From contig NZ_AWSQ01000001.1 in the NCBI RefSeq assembly GCF_000498575.2, positions 608,859 to 672,858 of the forward strand: DNA of 64,000 bases, given 5' to 3'. This DNA comes from Pseudomonas taeanensis MS-3 (GTDB lineage Bacteria > Pseudomonadota > Gammaproteobacteria > Pseudomonadales > Pseudomonadaceae). Of this stretch, positions 8,159 to 18,411 are shown piece by piece; positions within the stretch are counted from its first letter, which is position 1, and each line of letters begins with the position of its first letter. The position numbers and the translations under genes are program-made. Below the pieces are notes generated by a model, which worked only from the letters and a program-made list of their open reading frames with translations, was not told the origin of the DNA and searched no databases.

Positions 8159-9125
8159 AGAAGCTGTTCGCGCCCTTGGTGAGTACATTGACGGTCAGCG
8201 CGATGGACTCCGGAATCAGCTCCTTGGCCACGCGCAAGCGCGTAGCGTAGCTGCTGTCGTACAGCGGCTCGGGATGCTGGTAGGCCACCTGGGCGGTCTG
8301 GGTCAGCAGGTCGCGCAAGGGTTTGCGTGGGTCATAGTTACCCACCAGGTTGACCACCGCCGCCTGGGTGTTCAGCTGCTCGCTGAAGTAGTGATCATCT
8401 ACCCATCCTTCCCAGCTGGAATGGCCATTGGCCGAGGTGATCCAGGTGTGGTGCGGTTGCGCCACGTCGCCGGTGGCATGCAGGGAGAAACCAATGGTTT
8501 GCAGCGACGGCGCCGCCTTGAACTGATCGAACCAGTACTTGGCCAGGTTATCGATCGGCTGGAAGGCGGCCACCTGGAAGTCGTCGTAATGCTCCTTCCA
8601 GTTCGAGGTACTGCCTTGGCGATAGTGTGCCTCGGTGCTGTTGTAGTCCTCGGTCTTCAAGCCGCGGTTGTACAGGTAGACCATGGCGTACCAGTCGACG
8701 TCCGACGCACTGCCGTCGACCTTGTGGTAGCGGTAGTCGTAGCCGCCATGGTCATTGCCATGGGCGTCGCCCTGGCGTCCCATATTGATGAAGTGCCAGT
8801 ACGAGGTGTAATTGACCAGGGAGGCCCCGGCGTTCCACGCCGGGGCGTATTCGTAGCCCACCCACCAACCACCCAGGCGGGTGTCCTGGAAGTCGTCGAC
8901 ATCATAGGCGGCCTGGCCGAGTACCTCTCCGGCCCTGGCTTCACTGCCGGCGGCCTGCACATAGAACTGATAGGCCCGGCGCATGTCCGCCGTGGCATAG
9001 GTCGAGTTCATGTAGGCCAAGGCGTCCTTGACGATGTTTTTATGCGTAGGTTGCGACCAGGCGCCAGCCTGGGATGCCGAGAACGCCAGGCCTAGGCCAG
9101 CGATCAGCAGGGGGAGTTTTTGCAT
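8139..9125 (-). CDS. plcB: Secreted zinc-dependent phospholipase C PlcB
   Basis: Zinc metallophospholipase C of the PC-PLC/P1 nuclease fold, exported and acting on phospholipids (PlcB of P. aeruginosa is linked to twitching along phosphatidylethanolamine gradients). The 328 aa open with a 22-residue signal peptide ending AGA, so the mature enzyme begins with Trp23. In this family the N-terminal Trp itself ligates zinc. Other ligands are visible as H28 in WSQPTHKNI, DVDDFQDTR, SYWHFINMG, and the strong motif HATGDVAQPHHT (H-x3-D-x4-H). Size and position beside aroE/hemF match PA0026. The two downstream genes overlap it and each other and probably serve its folding. Confidence 0.9.
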   Translation of the reverse strand: MQKLPLLIAGLGLAFSASQAGAWSQPTHKNIVKDALAYMNSTYATADMRRAYQFYVQAAGSEARAGEVLGQAAYDVDDFQDTRLGGWWVGYEYAPAWNAGASLVNYTSYWHFINMGRQGDAHGNDHGGYDYRYHKVDGSASDVDWYAMVYLYNRGLKTEDYNSTEAHYRQGSTSNWKEHYDDFQVAAFQPIDNLAKYWFDQFKAAPSLQTIGFSLHATGDVAQPHHTWITSANGHSSWEGWVDDHYFSEQLNTQAAVVNLVGNYDPRKPLRDLLTQTAQVAYQHPEPLYDSSYATRLRVAKELIPESIALTVNVLTKGANSFYGQGGL

Positions 9126-9262
9126 GGGGAAGCGCTCTCTTGTAATTGGACTTGAGCAGCATTACCCGGTGACATGGCAGTTGCGTGACCATGCCCGGCC
9201 CATGACTAGAGCCGATAGCCTTGGCCTTCGCCTAGCCAACTAAGGTTTGGACTAGACCAGCG

Positions 9263-10087
9263 TCACCCCTGCGCCAGTAACACCCGCATGTGCTGCAGGA
9301 CTGGCGCCGAGTCTGGACGCACCCCACGCCACAGGTAGAACGCCTCGGCGGCCTGCTCGATCAACATGCCCAGGCCGTCCAGGGTGCGCGCGGCGCCATG
9401 CGCGGTAGCCCACTGATTGAAGGCAGTGGTGTGCTTGCTGTACATCATGTCGTAACACTGGGTGTGGCCGGGCTGGATCAGGCTCGGGGCAATCGCCGGC
9501 AGCTCTCCGGCCAGGCTGGCCGAGGTGCCGTTGATGATCAGGTCGACCGGTGCGTCGATCCAGTCGAAGCCGCTGGCCAGCACCGGGCCCAGGTCGGCGA
9601 ACTCGCGCGCCAATTGCTCGGCTTTCTCCACCGTGCGGTTGGCGATCACCAGCGCCGCTGGCTGCTCGGCCAGCAGGGGCTCCAACACCCCACGCACCGC
9701 ACCGCCAGCACCGAGCAGGAGGATGCGTTGGCCGCGCAAATCGAGGCCGGCATTGATCGTCAAATCGCGGACCAGACCGGCACCGTCGGTGTTGTCGCCG
9801 AGCAGGCTAGCGTCGTCGAGTCGTTTCAGGGTGTTCACCGCGCCGGCGCGCTGGGCGCGCGCCGTCAGGCTATCGGCCAGCTGGTAGGCCTGCTCCTTGA
9901 ACGGCACTGTGACGTTGGCGCCCTTGCCTGTGCTAAAGAACGCCTTGGCAAAGCCGTCGAAGTCCTCCAGCGGCGCCAGCAAGGCCTCGTAACTCAGTTG
10001 CTGGCCGGTCTGCTCGGCAAACAGTCGATGGATCAACGGCGACTTGCTGTGGCCGATGGGGTTGCCGAATACGCCGTAGCGGTCCAT
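9263..10087 (-). CDS. aroE: Shikimate 5-dehydrogenase
   Basis: NADPH-dependent reduction of 3-dehydroshikimate to shikimate, in the chorismate pathway. 274 aa from the ATG at 10087, the family length; the reading frame runs 30 codons further upstream but the conserved beginning [20 protein letters not shown] fixes this start. Key elements are the shikimate-binding SKSP, the catalytic Lys in [16 protein letters not shown], the NADP-binding Gly-rich loop [11 protein letters not shown], and NRTVEKAE. It follows hemF in the same direction after a 194-bp gap that includes a small repeat, so independent transcription is possible. Confidence 0.96.
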   Translation of the reverse strand: MDRYGVFGNPIGHSKSPLIHRLFAEQTGQQLSYEALLAPLEDFDGFAKAFFSTGKGANVTVPFKEQAYQLADSLTARAQRAGAVNTLKRLDDASLLGDNTDGAGLVRDLTINAGLDLRGQRILLLGAGGAVRGVLEPLLAEQPAALVIANRTVEKAEQLAREFADLGPVLASGFDWIDAPVDLIINGTSASLAGELPAIAPSLIQPGHTQCYDMMYSKHTTAFNQWATAHGAARTLDGLGMLIEQAAEAFYLWRGVRPDSAPVLQHMRVLLAQG

Positions 10088-10210
10088 GAAAAGTCCTTTG
10101 CTTGCGGAGAACACACTCGCTGGGTTAGTGGCGAGGCACCGACCTGAGAAACACGAAAAAGTAAAAGGCCACGACATAACCCAACGCAGCGCCAGCAGGC
10201 ATACCGGAGT

Positions 10211-10278
10211 GATGGGTTACGCCCGCATATACACAGCAGCATCGAGCGTATATCGGCTGTGCGGCTAGCCCATCCTAC
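10211..10278. repeat. GATGGGYTA-type intergenic repeat, copy 1
   Basis: 68-bp element starting GATGGGTTACGCCC and ending GGCTAGCCCATCCTAC, with imperfect inner arms containing GCATATAC and GTATATCGGC. Related copies occur at 53969-54003 and, more loosely, 52485-52519. It lies between aroE and the end of hemF. Confidence 0.6.
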
Positions 10279-10281
10279 AAT

Positions 10282-11208
<927 letters not shown>

Positions 11209-11379
11209 TTAAACGGGTCAGGCCGCACAGCCCCAGGCTGGCGGCGAAATCGGCGGCTAGCATAGCATTTGCGCCTTGCCCCTCGCAGTTGACGCAGGTC
11301 AATGGGGACGATTGGATAGGTGCTTGTTTTGCCCACGCCCGGCATTATCACCGGCTTAACCGTTCGACAGGAACCTGAC

Positions 11380-12357
11380 ATGGCCAAGCGTATCCAGTTC
11401 AGCCGCCACGGCGGCCCCGAAGTCCTCGAGTTTGTCGATTACCAGCCTGCCGTCCCCGGCCCCCATGAGGTGCGCGTGCAGAATCGGGCGATTGGCCTGA
11501 ACTTCATCGATACCTATTTTCGCAGCGGCCTCTACCCGCCACCTGCCCTGCCTTCTGGCCTGGGCACCGAGGGGGCAGGCATCGTCGAAGCGGTCGGCGC
11601 AGCCGTCAGCCAGTTCCAGGTCGGCGACCGCGTGGCTTATGCCACCGGCCCACTGGGCGCCTACAGCGAGTTGCATGTACTGCCCGCCAGCAAACTGGTC
11701 AAGCTGCCGGATGCGATCAGCTTCGAGCAGGCGGCAGCGGTCATGCTCAAGGGCCTGACCGTGCAGTACCTGCTGCGCCAGACGTTCGCCCTCAAGGGCG
11801 GTGAGACCATTCTGTTCCATGCCGCCGCCGGTGGCGTCGGTTCCTTCGCCTGCCAGTGGGCCAAGGCCCTGGGCGTGAAATTGATCGGCACGGTCAGCTC
11901 CACTGCGAAAGCCGAAAAGGCCATGGCACAAGGCGCCTGGGCGACCATCAACTACAGTCATGAGAACGTGGTCGAGCGAGTGCTGGAGCTGACCGACGGC
12001 CAGAAATGCCCGGTGGTGTATGACGGCGTCGGCAAGGACACCTGGGAGACCTCGCTGGACTGCGTCGCCCCGCGCGGCCTGCTGGTCAGCTTCGGCAATG
12101 CCTCAGGCGCGGTGACCGGGGTCAACCTGGGCATCCTGGCGCAGAAGGGCTCGCTGTACGTCACCCGCCCGACCCTGGCGGGCTACGCCGATACCCCCGA
12201 GCATCTGCAGGGCATGGCCGACGAGCTGTTCGGCATGATTGCCAGCGGCCAGTTGCAGGTCGAGATCGGCCAGCGCCATACCTTGGCCGATGCCGCTGCC
12301 GCGCAGACGGCCCTGAGCGCGCGGCAGACCACCGGCTCGACCATTCTGTTGCCGTAG
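11380..12357 (+). CDS. qor: NADPH:quinone reductase (zeta-crystallin type)
   Basis: Zinc-free medium-chain dehydrogenase/reductase that reduces quinones with NADPH. 325 aa from the ATG at 11380; the frame extends 20 codons upstream, but MAKRIQFSRHGGPEVLEF is the family N-terminus. The GroES-like half carries NRAIGLNFIDTYFRSGLYP; the Rossmann half has the nucleotide-binding AAAGGVGSFACQWAKALG and the C-terminal GSTILLP. Convergent with tsaC across a REP-type palindrome that may terminate both. Confidence 0.94.
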   Translation: MAKRIQFSRHGGPEVLEFVDYQPAVPGPHEVRVQNRAIGLNFIDTYFRSGLYPPPALPSGLGTEGAGIVEAVGAAVSQFQVGDRVAYATGPLGAYSELHVLPASKLVKLPDAISFEQAAAVMLKGLTVQYLLRQTFALKGGETILFHAAAGGVGSFACQWAKALGVKLIGTVSSTAKAEKAMAQGAWATINYSHENVVERVLELTDGQKCPVVYDGVGKDTWETSLDCVAPRGLLVSFGNASGAVTGVNLGILAQKGSLYVTRPTLAGYADTPEHLQGMADELFGMIASGQLQVEIGQRHTLADAAAAQTALSARQTTGSTILLP

Positions 12358-12365
12358 AGGGAAGC

Positions 12366-12431
12366 CATTCGCGGCCAAGGCTGCTGCCACAACCAACGCG
12401 CCAGTGTGGCAGCGGCCTTGGCCGCGAAATG
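12366..12431. repeat. REP-type palindrome between convergent qor and tsaC
   Basis: Arms ATTCGCGGCCAAGGCTGCTG and the complementary CAGCGGCCTTGGCCGCGAAAT, with GTGGCA/TGCCAC inner pairs and a 14-16 base centre, form a long imperfect hairpin. The wording GGCCTTGGCCGCGAA is that of Pseudomonas REP elements. It lies exactly between two converging genes. Confidence 0.75.
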
Positions 12432-12452
12432 CTTGCGATCCTCCAGGACATG

Positions 12453-13010
12453 CTATGCCGGGCGGATCACCTCAGCGGTGCGCAGGTCGCGGATCACGCT
12501 GGGGTTCTTGCGACCGCCGAGCGCGCCGCCCAGCACCTTGTCCAATTGCCGCGGGAAATACTGCTCGACCCGTAGCCGCGTACGCGCCGCCGGGCGACCG
12601 GCAGGGTTGGCTGAGGTTGACACCAGCGGGCCGGTGAGGGCACACAGCTGGCGTACCAGCGGATGATCGCTGACGCGCAGAGCGACGCTGCTATGCCGGC
12701 CGGTAATCCATTGCGGCAGACGATCCTGATGTGGCACCAGCCAGGTATTCGGTCCCGGCCAGGTGCTGGCCAGGCGCTCTTGCCAGACGTCTGGCAAATC
12801 GTCGAGGAGAAAATCGAACTGCTGAATGTCGTTCGCCACTAGGATCAGCCCCTTGTCCATCGGCCGCTCCTTCAGCGCCAGCAGACGATCCACGGCCAAT
12901 TCATTCCACGGGTCGCAGCCCAAGCCCCACACTGCTTCAGTCGGGTAGGCGATCACACCGCCTTCACGCACCACGCGCGCCGCCTGCTGTACCTGCCACC
13001 TGCTGACCAT
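12453..13010 (-). CDS. tsaC: Threonylcarbamoyl-AMP synthase
   Basis: YrdC/Sua5-domain enzyme making L-threonylcarbamoyladenylate for the t6A37 modification of ANN-decoding tRNAs. 185 aa, the short TsaC form without a Sua5 extension. The substrate pocket motifs are visible: [14 protein letters not shown] (about 21-34), [16 protein letters not shown] (about 44-59) and the [16 protein letters not shown] stretch. It is followed downstream in the same direction (reading leftward) by nothing coding, and preceded by dprA, the usual Pseudomonas arrangement dprA-tsaC. Confidence 0.95.
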   Translation of the reverse strand: MVSRWQVQQAARVVREGGVIAYPTEAVWGLGCDPWNELAVDRLLALKERPMDKGLILVANDIQQFDFLLDDLPDVWQERLASTWPGPNTWLVPHQDRLPQWITGRHSSVALRVSDHPLVRQLCALTGPLVSTSANPAGRPAARTRLRVEQYFPRQLDKVLGGALGGRKNPSVIRDLRTAEVIRPA

Positions 13011-13056
13011 TCACTGCACTCCGTCCCGCTGAAGAATGCTGCGCAGTGTATCCAAG

Positions 13057-14157
13057 CTAGGCGGTGCGGCCCAGCCAGAGCGCGCCTTCACGCGCGATGC
13101 GGCCGTCCAGCTCGAGTTCGGTCAACGCCGCCAACACCTCGGACAACGGCCAGCCACTGGCCGCCGCCAAGGCTTCACTGCTGTGTGGCGCGGCGTGCAG
13201 CAACTCCAGCAGCGGGTGCTGCGCTGGCACTGCAGCGGACTCAGGCGCCAGCGCCTGCCAACCGCGCAAGGCCTCGAGAATATGCTCTATGCTCTCCACC
13301 AGCGTGGCGCCATCGCGAATCAACTGATGGCAACCGCGAGCGCCCGGGTGATGGATCGACCCGGGAATCGCATACACCTCACGTCCCTGCTCGGCCGCCA
13401 GACGTGCGGTGATCAAGGACCCACTGGACGGGCTGGCCTCGACCACCAGCACACCGAGAGACAGGCCGCTGATGATGCGATTACGCCGGGGAAAGTTGCT
13501 CGCCTGAGGTGGCGAATCAAGCGGTAACTCAGAGACCAGCGCGCCACCTTGCTCGACGATGGCCGCGGCCAGTGCTTTGTGTCGTTGCGGGTACAAGCAC
13601 TGCAGCCCGGTGCCGAGTACCGCAATGGTCTTGCCCGCGACATCCAGCGCGCCCTGGTGGGCGGCGCCGTCTATGCCCAATGCCAGTCCACTGGTGATCA
13701 CGAAGCCGCCAGCGGCCAGGCTGCGGGCGAAGCTCTGCGCGGTGTCCAAGCCGGGCCGCGAGGCCCGGCGACTGCCCACCATGGCCAGCTGCGGTTGCTC
13801 CAGCAAGCCGGGATCGCCAGCGATGAACAGCAAGGGTGGCGCATCACTCAACTCAGCGAGCAAACCCGGATAGTCAGGATCGTCCCACATCAGCAGATGA
13901 TGCTGCTGCGCCCCGAGCCAAGCCAGCGCAGCAGCGGCTCGCTCACGCACCTCGGCACTGCGGCGTGGCTCGGCACAGGCGGCCGGAAGGCCTAAAGCGC
14001 GCCAGGCGCTGGCCGGGGCACTGAGGGCTGCCGACGCACTGTCGAACGCCGTGAGCAGTTTGCGAAAACGCCGAGGTCCCAGCTCCGGCAGGCTATGCAG
14101 GCGCAGTCGGGCTTCGAGTTCCGCAGGGGAAATGCAATGGCGGGTGCCGTGCGACAT
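13057..14157 (-). CDS. dprA: DNA-processing protein DprA (Smf)
   Basis: Loads RecA onto incoming single-stranded DNA during natural transformation. 366 aa from the ATG at 14157 (AAGGATG ribosome site); the frame extends 21 codons upstream without support. Order of domains: an N-terminal SAM-like helical region (ELEARLRLHSLPELGPRRF), the Rossmann-like core with AMVGSRRASRPG, the VITSGLALGIDGAAHQGAL loop and NFPRRNRIISGLS, and a C-terminal winged-helix (DML1-like) domain (about 300-366). All parts look intact. It sits between a LysM protein and tsaC. Confidence 0.95.
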   Translation of the reverse strand: MSHGTRHCISPAELEARLRLHSLPELGPRRFRKLLTAFDSASAALSAPASAWRALGLPAACAEPRRSAEVRERAAAALAWLGAQQHHLLMWDDPDYPGLLAELSDAPPLLFIAGDPGLLEQPQLAMVGSRRASRPGLDTAQSFARSLAAGGFVITSGLALGIDGAAHQGALDVAGKTIAVLGTGLQCLYPQRHKALAAAIVEQGGALVSELPLDSPPQASNFPRRNRIISGLSLGVLVVEASPSSGSLITARLAAEQGREVYAIPGSIHHPGARGCHQLIRDGATLVESIEHILEALRGWQALAPESAAVPAQHPLLELLHAAPHSSEALAAASGWPLSEVLAALTELELDGRIAREGALWLGRTA

Positions 14158-14218
14158 TTGATCATCCTTGATCGGTCGCGCCGCACAGGCGACTGGAGGA
14201 CGGCGCGACTCATAAAGC

Positions 14219-14244
14219 ACAAGCCCCGCATTGGCGGGGCTTGT
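14219..14244 (-). terminator. Hairpin terminator after the LysM gene
   Basis: Perfect GC-rich stem ACAAGCCCCGC / GCGGGGCTTGT with a 4-base loop, placed just after the LysM gene stop and before dprA. The following T-tract on the minus strand is short (TTGTGCTTTA), so it may be only partly efficient. Confidence 0.6.
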
Positions 14245-14249
14245 GGGTG

Positions 14250-15275
14250 TTAGGGGTTACGCACCTTGTCCAGCAGCTCGAGGGAGCGGGTCGCTTGCAA
14301 CACCACACCGTAGCTGAGCTTGTCGTAGGTGCGGAACACCATCAACAGACCGGCACGCTCGTCTGGGATCTTCACCTGCTCACCGGTGATGCGATCACGC
14401 ACGGTTTCGCCGGTCTTGTACACCGCCAGTACGTTGCCCTCGGCCAGGCCATCACGCCCCCCTTTGTTCAGGGTGACCACGTCGAACTGGCCAATCTGGG
14501 TTACGCCACGCGGCACATCGAGAATCAACCCGCGGATCTCACTGGCTGGCTCGCTGGGCATGAACGTCGAGTTGATGGCCCGCTCCTCGGTCGGGAACAG
14601 ACGATCGCCGAGGCGTACTTCCTGGGTCGTGCGAATCAGGTTCATGGTGCCGATATCGCCTTCTTCGGCAACTATTTCACCGCCGCCGATGTCATCCGCG
14701 TTGATCCCGAGGAACTCCTCGGTGTCTGGATCGATGTAGGTCTTGCCCTGACGGAAGATGCCGTACACCGGTGCGCTTTCATCGAACGCCCCGCGGGCGT
14801 AGACCCGGTCACCGGCGCCGCTGACCACACGCTCGGCATTGCCGGCGACTATATAAGGGGCACCCTGGAAAGCTTCCGGGGTATCGACGATGCGATTGCT
14901 CAGCAGGAAGCTGTTGATCGCCTCCAGCGGAATAGCCGGGATGGCTTCGGCCATCGGTGTACGCCGCACTTGCGGCGACAACTTGATGGTGCCGCGCGAC
15001 TCGCCACGGTTGAGCATCAGACGTGGTTGACCATCGACATAGACCAGACTGAGCAGGTCGCCGGGATAGATGAGGTGCGGGTTTTCCACCTGCGGATTGG
15101 CGTGCCAGATTTCCGGCCACTTCCACGGCTGGCTGAGAAACTTGCCGGAAATATCCCAGAGCGTATCGCCCTTGACCACGGTATAACGGTCTGGGTGACC
15201 GTCCTTGAGTTGCACTTCGGCCTGAGCTAAGCCGCCTGCGGCTAGCAGTAGCAGGGCGAGTAGTGATTTCCTCAT
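14250..15275 (-). CDS. Periplasmic LysM-domain protein
   Basis: Probable cell-wall-binding protein of unknown exact role; conserved in Pseudomonas next to dprA (PA0020-like). 341 aa from the ATG at 15275, which has AAGGGATT upstream and starts an obvious Sec signal peptide (about 1-19, LLALLLLAAGGLAQA). A LysM domain follows at about residues 32-80 (YTVVKGDTLWDISGKFL ... IYPGDLLSLV). The remaining 260 residues form a beta-rich region without a catalytic motif that I recognise. The reading frame extends further upstream, but only from the ATG at 15275 does the protein begin with a signal peptide. It is divergent from def, as is usual. Confidence 0.88.
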   Translation of the reverse strand: MRKSLLALLLLAAGGLAQAEVQLKDGHPDRYTVVKGDTLWDISGKFLSQPWKWPEIWHANPQVENPHLIYPGDLLSLVYVDGQPRLMLNRGESRGTIKLSPQVRRTPMAEAIPAIPLEAINSFLLSNRIVDTPEAFQGAPYIVAGNAERVVSGAGDRVYARGAFDESAPVYGIFRQGKTYIDPDTEEFLGINADDIGGGEIVAEEGDIGTMNLIRTTQEVRLGDRLFPTEERAINSTFMPSEPASEIRGLILDVPRGVTQIGQFDVVTLNKGGRDGLAEGNVLAVYKTGETVRDRITGEQVKIPDERAGLLMVFRTYDKLSYGVVLQATRSLELLDKVRNP

Positions 15276-15428
15276 GCGGTGAATCCCTTTATTATGTGCC
15301 TTCACGTGGAGCGCCCTAGCGCCGCGACCAAACCCCAGTAGAACCGCGGCGTGAAGCCGTTTTTCATTGCTGCTCATCATCTTAGCAGCGGATTTTGACT
15401 TTATTCTACAAGTGCATCACAAACGCAT

Positions 15429-15935
15429 ATGGCGATCTTAAACATCCTCGAATTTCCCGATCCACGTCTACGCACCATCGCCAAGCCGGTGGAGGTGGTC
15501 GATGACGCGCTGCGTCAGCTGATCGACGACATGTTCGAAACCATGTATGACGCCCCAGGCATCGGCTTGGCAGCCACCCAGGTCAACGTGCACAAGCGTG
15601 TAGTGGTGATGGACCTGTCCGAAGACAAGTCCGAACCACGGGTGTTTATCAACCCCGAGTTCGAGACCCTGACCGACGAGATCGACCAGTATCAGGAAGG
15701 CTGTCTGTCGGTACCCGGCTTCTACGAAAACGTCGATCGACCGACCAAAGTCAAGATCAAGGCCCTGGACCGTGACGGCCAGCCCTTTGAGCTGATCGCC
15801 GAAGACCTGCTGGCGGTATGTATCCAGCACGAATGCGACCACCTCAACGGCAAGCTGTTCGTCGACTACCTGTCCACGCTGAAACGCGACCGCATCAAGA
15901 AGAAGCTGGAAAAGCTCCACCGCCAGCACGCTTGA
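15429..15935 (+). CDS. def: Peptide deformylase
   Basis: Removes the formyl group from the initiator methionine of nascent proteins; cytoplasmic Fe2+ enzyme. 168 aa with all three motifs: GIGLAATQ (44-51), EGCLSVP (90-96, metal ligand Cys92) and QHECDH (133-138; ligands His134 and His138, catalytic Glu135). First gene of the def-fmt-rsmB-trkA series, in which fmt performs the opposite formylation step on the initiator tRNA. A repeat element separates it from fmt by 198 bp, which is wider than usual. Confidence 0.97.
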   Translation: MAILNILEFPDPRLRTIAKPVEVVDDALRQLIDDMFETMYDAPGIGLAATQVNVHKRVVVMDLSEDKSEPRVFINPEFETLTDEIDQYQEGCLSVPGFYENVDRPTKVKIKALDRDGQPFELIAEDLLAVCIQHECDHLNGKLFVDYLSTLKRDRIKKKLEKLHRQHA

Positions 15936-15969
15936 ACCCCGACTTATACAAAGGCTTGCACCCAGGGTG

Positions 15970-16095
15970 CGTGAGAACGTCGCGAGCAAAGGTTAGGCAA
16001 GGATAAAACAGGCGAGAAAGCGGAGTGTACGAGCTGTACATGAGCGTTTCGAGCCTGTTTTTAACGCCGCATAACCGAGCGCAGCAGTTCTCACG
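15970..16095 (+). repeat. Palindrome-ended intergenic repeat, copy B (diverged)
   Basis: 126-bp relative of copy A, with inner landmarks GGTTAGGCAAGG, GAGTGTACGAGCTGTACATGAG and CATAACCGAGCGCAG in the same order. The termini differ (CGTGAGAAC / GTTCTCACG instead of CCGTTGAAAAA / TTTTTCAACGG), yet still pair perfectly. It lies between def and fmt. Confidence 0.75.
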
Positions 16096-16133
16096 TAGCC
16101 TGAACGGCAAGCCTTTTCTCTTAGCGAGCACCC

Positions 16134-17075
16134 ATGACTGAAGCACTGCGTATCGTCTTCGCCGGCACTCCGGACTTCGCCGCCGAGCACCTCAGGGCCC
16201 TGCTCGACACGCCCCACCAGGTCATCGCGGTCTACAGCCAGCCGGACCGCCCCGCCGGCCGCGGGCAGAAACTCATGCCCAGCCCGGTCAAGCAGCTCGC
16301 CGTGCAGCATGCAATACCGGTATATCAGCCGCAGACCCTGCGTGACCCGACGGCGCAAGCCGAACTGGCGGCGCTCAAACCCGACCTGATGGTGGTGGTC
16401 GCCTACGGCCTGATCCTGCCGCAGGTGGTGCTGGATACGCCGCGCCTCGGTTGCATCAATAGCCATGCCTCGCTGCTGCCCCGTTGGCGCGGTGCAGCGC
16501 CGATCCAGCGCGCCATCGAAGCCGGCGACCTCGAGTCCGGGGTGACCGTGATGCAGATGGAAGCGGGGCTGGATACCGGCCCCATGCTGCTGAAAGTCAG
16601 CACGCCGATCGACGCAGAAGATAGCGGCGGCAGCCTGCACGACCGCCTCGCCAGCCTCGGCCCGGCAGCGGTGATCGAGGCCATCGCCGGTCTCGCCAGC
16701 GGCACGCTGAAGGGCCAGGTGCAGGACGACAGCCTGGCCACCTACGCACACAAGCTGAACAAGGAGGAGGCGCGCATCGACTGGAGCCGTCCAGCCATCG
16801 AACTGGAACGGCTGATCCGCGCCTTCAACCCCTGGCCGATCTGTCACAGCACGCTGAACGATGCGCCCTTGAAAGTCCTCGGCGCGCAACTGGGCGAAGG
16901 GCAGGGCCAGCCGGGACAGATTCTAAGCGCCAGCAAAGACGGCCTGAGCGTGGCCTGCGGCGTTGGCGCACTGCGTTTGACGCGCCTGCAGTTACCGGGC
17001 GGCAAGGCGCTGGCTTTCGCCGACCTGTACAACAGCCGCCGCGAACAATTTGCCGCTGGCGCGGTGCTGCTGTGA
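16134..17075 (+). CDS. fmt: Methionyl-tRNA formyltransferase
   Basis: Transfers a formyl group from 10-formyl-tetrahydrofolate to Met-tRNAfMet. 313 aa, normal length. The catalytic domain shows [12 protein letters not shown] at the N-terminus, [19 protein letters not shown] (the SLLP folate-site motif with the Asn/His pair), [17 protein letters not shown] with the catalytic Asp region, and a C-terminal OB-like tRNA-binding domain from about residue 205. Followed by rsmB after 13 bp, so the two are probably cotranscribed. Confidence 0.97.
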   Translation: MTEALRIVFAGTPDFAAEHLRALLDTPHQVIAVYSQPDRPAGRGQKLMPSPVKQLAVQHAIPVYQPQTLRDPTAQAELAALKPDLMVVVAYGLILPQVVLDTPRLGCINSHASLLPRWRGAAPIQRAIEAGDLESGVTVMQMEAGLDTGPMLLKVSTPIDAEDSGGSLHDRLASLGPAAVIEAIAGLASGTLKGQVQDDSLATYAHKLNKEEARIDWSRPAIELERLIRAFNPWPICHSTLNDAPLKVLGAQLGEGQGQPGQILSASKDGLSVACGVGALRLTRLQLPGGKALAFADLYNSRREQFAAGAVLL

Positions 17076-17088
17076 TGAGGATCTACCC

Positions 17089-18399
17089 ATGAACCCACGT
17101 CTAGCAGCGGCCCGGGCACTGGCCGCGGTACTCTCAGGCAAGGCCTCGCTGGGCAGCAGTCTGCCGCCCCAGCTGGACAAGGTCGACCCACGTGACCGTG
17201 GCCTGACCCAGGAACTGGCCTTCGGTACTGCACGCTGGCAACCGCGCCTGGCCGCGTTGGCGGAAAAACTCCTGCAGAAGCCGTTCAAGGCGGCCGACAA
17301 GGACGTCGAAGCCTTGCTCCTGGTCGGCCTCTACCAGCTGCTCTACACCCGCATTCCGGCCCACGCCGCCCTCGGTGAAACCGTCGGCTGCGTCGACAAG
17401 CTGAAAAAGCCCTGGGCCAAGGGCCTGCTCAACGCCGTGCTGCGTCGCGCCCAGCGCGAGAGTGAGCAACTGCTGGCGGAACTGGAACACGACCCGGTGG
17501 TGCGTACCGCCCACCCGCGCTGGCTGCAAAAAGCCCTGAAGGCGCACTGGCCCGAGCACTGGGAGGCCATCTGCGCCGCCAATAACGCCCATCCGCCGTT
17601 GATCTTGCGGGTCAATCGCCGCCACGGCAGTCGTGACGACTACCTGGCCGAACTGCACGCCGCCGACTACCAAGCCGAACCCTGCAGCTTCAGTTCTGAC
17701 GGTATTCGTCTTCAGCAGGGCTGCGATGTCACCGGCCTGCCGGGCTTCGCCGAAGGCCGGGTCAGTGTGCAGGATGAAGCCGCGCAACTGGCCGCCGAGT
17801 TGCTGGAACTGGCGCCCGGACAACGGGTGCTGGACGCCTGCTGCGCCCCAGGCGGCAAGACCTGTCACCTGCTCGAAGCCGAGCCACAGCTGACCGCTGT
17901 GGTGGCGGTCGACCTGGAGGAGAAACGCCTGGTCCGCGTGCGCGAAAATCTCCAGCGCCTGGGCCTCAACGCCGAGCTGATAGCCGCCGATGCCCGCGCG
18001 GTCGATGAGTGGTGGGACGGCCAAGCCTTCCAGCGCATCCTGCTCGACGCGCCTTGCTCCGCCACCGGTGTGATTCGCCGCCATCCCGACATCAAACTGA
18101 CCCGTCAGGCCGATGACATTGCCGCCCTGGCCCAGTTGCAGGGCGAACTGCTGGACGCTTTATGGCCGACGCTGGCAGTCGGCGGCATCCTGCTCTATGC
18201 CACCTGTTCGACTCTGCCGACCGAAAATACCGAGGTCATCAAAGGCTTTCTCGCACGTACCTCGGGCGCACGCGAGCTGGATATTGCCGGGCCCTTCGGC
18301 CTGAAACAGCCGCACGGCCGCCAACTGCTTGCGCAGCCTGACGGTCACGACGGTTTTTATTATGCCAAGCTGATCAAAATCGCCGCCGATCGCGGCTGA
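17089..18399 (+). CDS. rsmB: 16S rRNA (cytosine-967 C5)-methyltransferase
   Basis: SAM-dependent methylation of C967 in 16S rRNA. 436 aa from the ATG at 17089; an upstream in-frame ATG lies within fmt and is rejected. A NusB-like RNA-binding domain (about 1-135) precedes the Rossmann methyltransferase. The SAM site is [17 protein letters not shown]. The two catalytic cysteines are in DAPCSATGV and [11 protein letters not shown]. The fmt-rsmB-trkA order is standard in gammaproteobacteria; trkA starts 12 bp later. Confidence 0.97.
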   Translation: MNPRLAAARALAAVLSGKASLGSSLPPQLDKVDPRDRGLTQELAFGTARWQPRLAALAEKLLQKPFKAADKDVEALLLVGLYQLLYTRIPAHAALGETVGCVDKLKKPWAKGLLNAVLRRAQRESEQLLAELEHDPVVRTAHPRWLQKALKAHWPEHWEAICAANNAHPPLILRVNRRHGSRDDYLAELHAADYQAEPCSFSSDGIRLQQGCDVTGLPGFAEGRVSVQDEAAQLAAELLELAPGQRVLDACCAPGGKTCHLLEAEPQLTAVVAVDLEEKRLVRVRENLQRLGLNAELIAADARAVDEWWDGQAFQRILLDAPCSATGVIRRHPDIKLTRQADDIAALAQLQGELLDALWPTLAVGGILLYATCSTLPTENTEVIKGFLARTSGARELDIAGPFGLKQPHGRQLLAQPDGHDGFYYAKLIKIAADRG

Positions 18400-18411
18400 G
18401 GAACAGAGCGG

